Below the pieces are notes generated by a model. That model did not search any database. It had not been told where the DNA came from and saw nothing but the letters and a program-made list of their open reading frames with translations. This document shows, piece by piece, positions 29,890 to 35,155 of a stretch of 35,155 bases of DNA. The DNA is from Clostridiales bacterium (GTDB lineage Bacteria > Bacillota > Clostridia > Lachnospirales > Lachnospiraceae). The number at the start of each line of letters is the position of its first letter. The stretch's first letter is position 1. The translations under genes and the position numbers were made by a program. Location of the stretch: the NCBI GenBank assembly GCA_021202175.1, contig JAJQDO010000123.1, positions 1 through 35,155 of the forward strand, read 5' to 3'.

Positions 29890-31362
29890 ATGGAAGTGAA
29901 TAATTATTTTCTGTTGTTGCCAGTACTGTTGCCGATTATCGCGGGAATACTGCTGATGGTTTTGCCACGGAAAAAGAGAAAGCACATGCTGGTATATGTG
30001 GGCATTGTTCTAGTCGTCGATCTGCTTTTGACGATCTGGATCATGTTGCTGCCGGAGAAAGCCTCCTCGCTGGAGTTATTGACGATCATGGAAGGAATGA
30101 AGATTTATTTTCATGTGGATACGATTTCCCGGATTTTTGTCTTGCTGGTGGCATTTATGTGGCTGATGGCGGGCCTGGCAGCTTTTGAATATATGGTTCA
30201 TGAAAAAAATGAGGCGCGATTTTACTGCTTTTATCTGATTGTTGGCGGTGTGCTGTCGGCTCTGTGCTTTGCGGGTAATTTACTGACTTTATATATATTT
30301 TACGAGCTGATGACCTTAACTTCCATGCCTTTGGTCATGCATTCTCAGGACCATGGAGCGATTATGGCAGGACTGAAATACCTGTTTTATTCCATGGGCG
30401 GTGCACTTCTGGTATTATTTGGCCTGCTTTTGTTTCTGGCAGAAGGAAATGATCTGGTATTTACCGCAGGCGGTGTCTTGCAGGGGGAGACTTCTGCCAT
30501 CCGAATGGTGGCCTTATTTTTGATGATACTGGGCTTTGGCACTAAGGCCGGTATGTTTCCGATGCATGGATGGCTGCCGACAGCTCATCCGGTGGCGCCG
30601 GCTCCGGCAAGCGCGGTTTTGTCAGGCGTGATTACCAAAGCAGGTGTGCTGGGAATCATCCGCACAGTGTTTTTTATCGCGGGTGCGGATATGATTCGCG
30701 GAACCTGGGTGCAGTATCTTTGGATCCTGTTCAGCTTGGTTACGATATTTATGGGTTCTATGCTTGCTTATAGTGAAAAGGTGCTTAAGAAGCGTCTGGC
30801 CTACTCGACTGTCAGCCAGGTCTCTTATATATTGTTTGGCTTATCTGTACTCCATCCGACGGCTTTTATCGGGGCTATCATGCATGTGGTCTTCCACTCT
30901 CTGGTGAAGAATACGCTCTTTATTTCCGCCGGCGCCATTATCTATAAGACAGGTCGAACAAAGGTGGACGAACTCACTGGAATTGGAAAGGAGATGCCTG
31001 TGACGATGTGGTGTTTTACGCTGGTATCATTGACGTTGGTGGGCATTCCACCTACCAGTGCTTTTGTCAGTAAATGGTATCTGGCCATCGGCGCCATGGA
31101 GTCCGGGGTTTTGGTATCCTCCTGGTTAGGACCGATTATCCTTCTGGTCAGTGCTCTTTTAACGGCAGGGTATCTGCTGACGATTTCCATCAAAGGCTTT
31201 CTGCCAGGAGCGGATTATGATTATACCGCTCTTAAAAAGAAGGAACCAGGATGGATGATGCTTGTCCCGATGGTTACCCTCACTGCGCTGGCTGTTGTTT
31301 TTGGCATCTGGCCGACGGGGTTGATGAATCTGATCAATGATGTGGCAGTAGCCGTATTTTAG
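29890..31362 (+). CDS. Antiporter-type proton-conducting subunit 2
   Basis: 490 residues, about 14 transmembrane helices, same NuoL/M/N superfamily. TM5 FYELMTLTSMPLVMH carries the conserved Glu; TM7 TKAGMFPMHGWLPTAHPVAPAPASAVLSGVITKAG carries both conserved Lys residues. It begins 14 nt after subunit 1, with GGAGG before ATG 29890. It is clearly a paralogue and not a simple recent copy: the sequences diverge outside the core motifs. Whether it pumps Na+ or H+ cannot be told from sequence. Confidence 0.92.
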   Translation: MEVNNYFLLLPVLLPIIAGILLMVLPRKKRKHMLVYVGIVLVVDLLLTIWIMLLPEKASSLELLTIMEGMKIYFHVDTISRIFVLLVAFMWLMAGLAAFEYMVHEKNEARFYCFYLIVGGVLSALCFAGNLLTLYIFYELMTLTSMPLVMHSQDHGAIMAGLKYLFYSMGGALLVLFGLLLFLAEGNDLVFTAGGVLQGETSAIRMVALFLMILGFGTKAGMFPMHGWLPTAHPVAPAPASAVLSGVITKAGVLGIIRTVFFIAGADMIRGTWVQYLWILFSLVTIFMGSMLAYSEKVLKKRLAYSTVSQVSYILFGLSVLHPTAFIGAIMHVVFHSLVKNTLFISAGAIIYKTGRTKVDELTGIGKEMPVTMWCFTLVSLTLVGIPPTSAFVSKWYLAIGAMESGVLVSSWLGPIILLVSALLTAGYLLTISIKGFLPGADYDYTALKKKEPGWMMLVPMVTLTALAVVFGIWPTGLMNLINDVAVAVF

Positions 31363-31375
31363 GAAGGAGGAGCGT

Positions 31376-32851
31376 ATGAAATCCTGGTTTATTCTTGTAC
31401 CGATCCTGCTTCCGATCCTGGCAGGAATCTTATTATTAGCATTTCCAATTGAGGACCAGAAAAAGAGGAATATCTGTATCGAGATCGTTGTTTTGCTCAA
31501 CACGGTCCTCACCTTTTGGCTTTTGCTTCACAGACCGGAACAGAGACTGTATTTGTTTTCTATTACGAATAATATGCCGTTAACTTTGCATATCGATGGC
31601 CTGTCCATGCTGTTTGGGGGACTGGTGGCATTTCTCTGGCCACTGGCTTCTCTGTACGCTTTCGAGTATATGCGCCATGAGGAGCGGGTGAATACCTTTA
31701 TGGCCTTTTATACGATTACGTATGGCGTGACGCTGGGCGTTGCTTTTTCGGGCAATATCGTCACGATGTATCTGTTTTATGAGATGTTGACCCTGGTTAC
31801 TTTACCATTGGTCATCCATACCATGACGAAAGAAGCCTGGAAGGCTGCCAGAAAGTATTTGTACTATATGATCGGTGGGACTGCGTTTGCCTTTATCGGC
31901 ATTGTTTTTTATTCGTTGTATTGTAATGGTAATGAATTTATTTTGGGAGGAAATCTGAATCTTTCCGATTTAGACGGAAATATGACGATCGTATTGATTG
32001 TGTATGTCCTGGCGTTTTACGGATTTGGCGTGAAGGCAGCGGTATTTCCATTCCATGGATGGCTGCCCTCGGCATCGGTAGCTCCCACGCCGGTCACTGC
32101 TCTGCTTCATGCGGTGGCTGTAGTAAAAGCGGGCGTGTTCGCCATCATGCGGCTTACGTATTACTGTTTTGGACCGACAGTGTTAAAAGGGACCTGGGCT
32201 CAGACGGTTGTGGTGACGGTTGCTATCGTAACGATCATTTATGGCTCTACCATGGGTGTGCGTGAGACGCATTTTAAGCGCAGGCTGGCTTATTCTACGA
32301 TCAGTAATCTGTCCTATATCCTGCTGGGCGTCACGATGATGTCTACCCTTGGATTGGTGGCCGGTCTATGCCACATGTTCGTTCACGCGATCATGAAGAT
32401 CAGCGGATTCTTCTGCGCGGGCGCCGTGATGCATCAGACGGATAAAAATTATATTTATGAGTTAGATGGCCTGGGCTATGCCATGCCGTTAACCTTTACC
32501 GCTCTGTTGATTTCCGGATTATCCTTGACAGGTGTGCCGCTGTTTGCCGGATTTGTCAGCAAGTGGAGCATTGTGGAGGCTTTGTTTCATCATGAATCGA
32601 TGATTGCTTATATCGGACTGGCTGCATTGCTGTATTCGGCGCTCATGACCGGTATCTATATGTTGCCGATTGCGGTTCGCGCATGGTTTCCGCGCAATGG
32701 CTATCATAAGGATCAGGTCAAGGGGTTTACCGATCCGAATTGGATGATGAAAGTGCCATTGTTCATATTTTCTGTAATTACTGTCGGAATCGGCTTGTAT
32801 GCGCAGCCACTTTATCATTTTATCGAAAACATCGCCACGGGCGTATTGTGA
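31376..32851 (+). CDS. Antiporter-type proton-conducting subunit 3
   Basis: 491 residues, about 14 transmembrane helices. FYEMLTLVTLPLVIH (TM5 Glu) and VKAAVFPFHGWLPSASVAPTPVTALLHAVAVVKAG (two Lys) mark the channel; the APTPVTALLHAV variant is closer to MrpA/NuoL than the APAPASALLSG of its neighbours. Its N-terminus (SWFILVPILLPILAGILLL) resembles that of subunit 2 (FLLLPVLLPIIAGILLM). AAGGAGG precedes ATG 31376. Confidence 0.92.
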   Translation: MKSWFILVPILLPILAGILLLAFPIEDQKKRNICIEIVVLLNTVLTFWLLLHRPEQRLYLFSITNNMPLTLHIDGLSMLFGGLVAFLWPLASLYAFEYMRHEERVNTFMAFYTITYGVTLGVAFSGNIVTMYLFYEMLTLVTLPLVIHTMTKEAWKAARKYLYYMIGGTAFAFIGIVFYSLYCNGNEFILGGNLNLSDLDGNMTIVLIVYVLAFYGFGVKAAVFPFHGWLPSASVAPTPVTALLHAVAVVKAGVFAIMRLTYYCFGPTVLKGTWAQTVVVTVAIVTIIYGSTMGVRETHFKRRLAYSTISNLSYILLGVTMMSTLGLVAGLCHMFVHAIMKISGFFCAGAVMHQTDKNYIYELDGLGYAMPLTFTALLISGLSLTGVPLFAGFVSKWSIVEALFHHESMIAYIGLAALLYSALMTGIYMLPIAVRAWFPRNGYHKDQVKGFTDPNWMMKVPLFIFSVITVGIGLYAQPLYHFIENIATGVL

Positions 32852-32866
32852 GAAGGAGGGCTATCT

Positions 32867-34987
32867 ATGATTGGTAATGCTATACTTTTACTCTTGGTTG
32901 CTGGCCCCATGGCTGCAGGCGTCATTGACTATGGAATCGGCCGTTTCAATAAAACGGCCAGGGATTATTTCGCGAATGCCGTGACCGTTCTTGAATTTCT
33001 GGTTATGGCAGTTTTCCTGCTGACTTACAGCAGTGGTCAGGAGATTACTTTATCCCTTCCGGGAGTCTGCGGGATGGGTCTGTCTTTTTGCCTGGACGGA
33101 TTTCGCACGATTTTTGCTGTAGTGACAGCCTTTATGTGGATGATGACGACGTTGTTCTCCAGAGAATATCTCGCGCATGCCAGAAACCGGAATCGGTATT
33201 ATCTTTTTATGCTGATCACTCTCGGCGCGACCATGGGTGTATTCCTGTCGGATGATCTGTTTACGACCTTTGTGTTTTTTGAGATTATGTCGCTGGCCTC
33301 CTATGTCTGCGTGGTTCACGATGAGAAAGAAGAGACGATGCACGCCGGGGGAGTTTATCTGGCGGTAGCCATTCTTGGCGGCCTGGTTGCGTTGATGGGC
33401 ATCTATATGCTTTATTATAAAGCAGGAACCTTGCAGTTTAATGAATTGTTGTCTGCCTGCGAACCATTGTTTGCCGAGAACAGTCGCTGGTTCTATATAT
33501 GTGGTGGCTGCATTCTGTTTGGGTTTGGCGCCAAAGCGGGCATGTATCCGCTTCATGTCTGGCTGCCGATGGCCCACCCGGTGGCGCCGGCGCCGGCCAG
33601 CGCCCTCTTATCCGGAATCATTACCAAATCCGGTATTTTTGGCGTACTTCTCATCAGCACCCGCATTTTTCTGCATGACGGATACTGGGGATTTACGTTG
33701 TTGATTTTTGGGATCGTTACGGCATTCCTTGGCGGTATGCTGGCAGTGTTTTCCATGGATTTGAAACGGACGCTGGCCTGCTCTTCGATGTCTCAGCTGG
33801 GATTTATCTTCATGGGCATTGGCATGCAGGGGCTTCTGGGAGAGGAAAATGCGCTGGCCGTCAGAGGGACGATTTTACACATGTTTAATCACTCGAATTT
33901 AAAGCTCGTACTGTTTATGGCGGCCGGCGTGGTGGTCATGAATCTTCACAAACTGAATCTCAATGATATCCGTGGTTTTGGCCGAAAGAAGCCGTTACTG
34001 CTCTATGTTTTCCTGATGGGATCTCTGGGAATCGGCGGGATTCCGCTATTTAACGGCTATATCAGCAAGACATTGATTCACGAAAGCATCGTGGAATATA
34101 TCGAACTTCTGGAAGAAGGCGGCGGAGCTCTGACCTTTGCCCTGGCTTCCGGACAGAGCGCAGTGACATTGTTTCGGACGATAGAGATTCTCTTTATCGT
34201 GACCGGAGCGATGACGGTCGCCTATATGACAAAACTGTTTGTTGTCTTATTTGTGGAGAAAAATAATGACCCCGTGATTCAGAAGTCTTTTGAGGAAAAG
34301 AAACCGTACTGCAATAAGACGACGGCAGTGGTTCTGGGAGTATCGGCGACGGTGCTTCCGATTCTTGGTCTGTTCCCGGGATTGACACTGGATAGGCTGG
34401 CAGACATGGGACAGAGTTTTTTGTACGGAGAATCACCGGCCCACGCAGTGCATTATTTTTCCTGGACGAATTTAAAGGGCGGACTGTACTCTATCGTGAT
34501 CGGTGCCCTGATCTACCTGATCGTGATTCGTGGATGGATGCGCGTCAAAGAAAAGAATGGCGCTGTTATCTATGTGGGCCGGTGGCCGAAGTCCCTTGAT
34601 TTGCTGCGGCTGATCTACGAGCCGGTGGTGATGAAACTGCTGCCGCTGATCGCAACCTTTGTATGCAGGTGTATGGAGTATGTCACGGATGGGATCATCC
34701 TGTTGGCAAGAAAGACGACGCACCGTCAGTTACATGGAGAAAAGATTGCTCCGACTGGCTATTGGAGAGCGTTGGTATTTGGCCGGATGTTAAATGGTAT
34801 TTTCTTCCTGCTGAACAAGACGATTCTCAAAAACCGACCATATAAAAGAGATTTTGTGCTGCGATTCGCGGAGAGAGAACACATTGTCAAGGTAAGTAAC
34901 AGTGAGATTATGGCCAGTGTGTCGTTTAGTTTATTAATGTTCGGTATAGGAATCATGATTGTCGTATTTTTCGCTTTTCTTTCCTGA
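32867..34987 (+). CDS. Large antiporter-type proton-conducting subunit 4 with C-terminal extension
   Basis: 706 residues, the largest of the four. The core has FFEIMSLASYVCVVH (TM5 Glu) and AKAGMYPLHVWLPMAHPVAPAPASALLSGIITKSG (two Lys). About 220 residues follow beyond the usual end, with several further hydrophobic segments (LKGGLYSIVIGALIYLIVI; SFSLLMFGIGIMIVVFFAFL) and a basic loop, like the C-terminal extensions of NuoL or HyfB that brace a membrane arm. AAGGAGG precedes ATG 32867. It is the last gene; no redox subunit follows in the remaining 168 nt. Confidence 0.92.
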   Translation: MIGNAILLLLVAGPMAAGVIDYGIGRFNKTARDYFANAVTVLEFLVMAVFLLTYSSGQEITLSLPGVCGMGLSFCLDGFRTIFAVVTAFMWMMTTLFSREYLAHARNRNRYYLFMLITLGATMGVFLSDDLFTTFVFFEIMSLASYVCVVHDEKEETMHAGGVYLAVAILGGLVALMGIYMLYYKAGTLQFNELLSACEPLFAENSRWFYICGGCILFGFGAKAGMYPLHVWLPMAHPVAPAPASALLSGIITKSGIFGVLLISTRIFLHDGYWGFTLLIFGIVTAFLGGMLAVFSMDLKRTLACSSMSQLGFIFMGIGMQGLLGEENALAVRGTILHMFNHSNLKLVLFMAAGVVVMNLHKLNLNDIRGFGRKKPLLLYVFLMGSLGIGGIPLFNGYISKTLIHESIVEYIELLEEGGGALTFALASGQSAVTLFRTIEILFIVTGAMTVAYMTKLFVVLFVEKNNDPVIQKSFEEKKPYCNKTTAVVLGVSATVLPILGLFPGLTLDRLADMGQSFLYGESPAHAVHYFSWTNLKGGLYSIVIGALIYLIVIRGWMRVKEKNGAVIYVGRWPKSLDLLRLIYEPVVMKLLPLIATFVCRCMEYVTDGIILLARKTTHRQLHGEKIAPTGYWRALVFGRMLNGIFFLLNKTILKNRPYKRDFVLRFAEREHIVKVSNSEIMASVSFSLLMFGIGIMIVVFFAFLS

Positions 34988-35155
34988 TAATAAACGATAT
35001 TATATCTCTTACTATCGGTTGCTATAATTTGTACATTTTTAATATAGAATTTTGCCGCTTCGTTTAAATATTTAACAAAAATGATAAAAAACAGTTTAAA
35101 AACTTTGATTTGGGTGTCTAAACTACCTTTTTGAACTGCATTTTATAGTTGAATA
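34988..35155. other. Non-coding right edge
   Basis: AT-rich sequence after the operon. I see no open frame, no clear terminator hairpin and no further gene in these 168 nt, so the operon most likely ends with subunit 4. Confidence 0.6.

Noticed and set aside
25658-34987. Energy-converting hydrogenase (Ech/Mbh) operon linked to the hydrogenase at 12244
   Set aside because: The hydrogenase is a monomeric [FeFe] enzyme 13 kb away with its own promoter and terminator; no [NiFe] subunits occur in the operon.

Overview
The window looks like a chromosomal segment of a strictly anaerobic, low-to-moderate GC Firmicute, most likely a Lachnospiraceae-type gut Clostridium. Supporting signs are strong AGGAGG ribosome binding sites, TTGACA/TATAAT promoters, a pyruvate formate-lyase, a group-B-like [FeFe] hydrogenase, an FMN riboswitch, and a BspA-type repeat tail on a secreted enzyme. 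I see no phage, plasmid, transposase or CRISPR array.

Layout, left half. Positions 1-994 (-) hold the N-terminal part of pflB behind a structured leader and a clear promoter. A short two-hairpin transcript candidate (about 1290-1401) precedes a secreted 5'-nucleotidase with a BspA-like tail. A MATE transporter (-) follows, cut short by an in-frame TGA. Next come an HXXEE membrane protein behind a structured leader, an FMN-binding split-barrel protein whose 3' end runs into a dead AAA/PD-(D/E)XK gene fragment, an SGNH hydrolase and an unknown protein (both -). An FMN riboswitch with terminator then sits directly in front of an FGGY sugar kinase. A secreted transglutaminase-like protein, a dense palindromic repeat block and the monomeric hydrogenase follow. 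The MoxR/DUF58/DUF4129 trio (-) closes this half.

Layout, middle. tRNA-Ser(CGA) sits behind a terminator-like hairpin. After it comes a 900-residue Tet(M)/EF-G-like GTPase fused to a Rae1/YacP-type NYN endonuclease, then a CsoR-family repressor, a degenerate CobL-like (CbiE-CbiT) protein, a CmpB-type membrane protein, a possible SecB-like protein, a PAP2 phosphatase, a degenerate tandem repeat and an orphan EutP-like GTPase.

Layout, right. Positions 25658-34987 form one eleven-gene operon encoding a membrane ion-translocating complex. The order mrpE-F-G, mbhD-like, mbhE-like, mrpB-C-D matches the membrane arm of archaeal Mbh/Mbs complexes, followed by three more antiporter-type (NuoL/M/N, MrpA/D) subunits. 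There are four antiporter paralogues in tandem and no hydrogenase, sulfane reductase or other redox subunit before the operon ends. The mrpB-like gene shows a probable one-base deletion near its start.

The strongest candidates for new biology are the four-antiporter Mrp/Mbh-like operon, the ribosomal GTPase-endonuclease fusion and the FMN-riboswitch-controlled FGGY kinase. Structured leaders upstream of pflB and of the HXXEE gene, and a possible small RNA at 1290-1401, come next.
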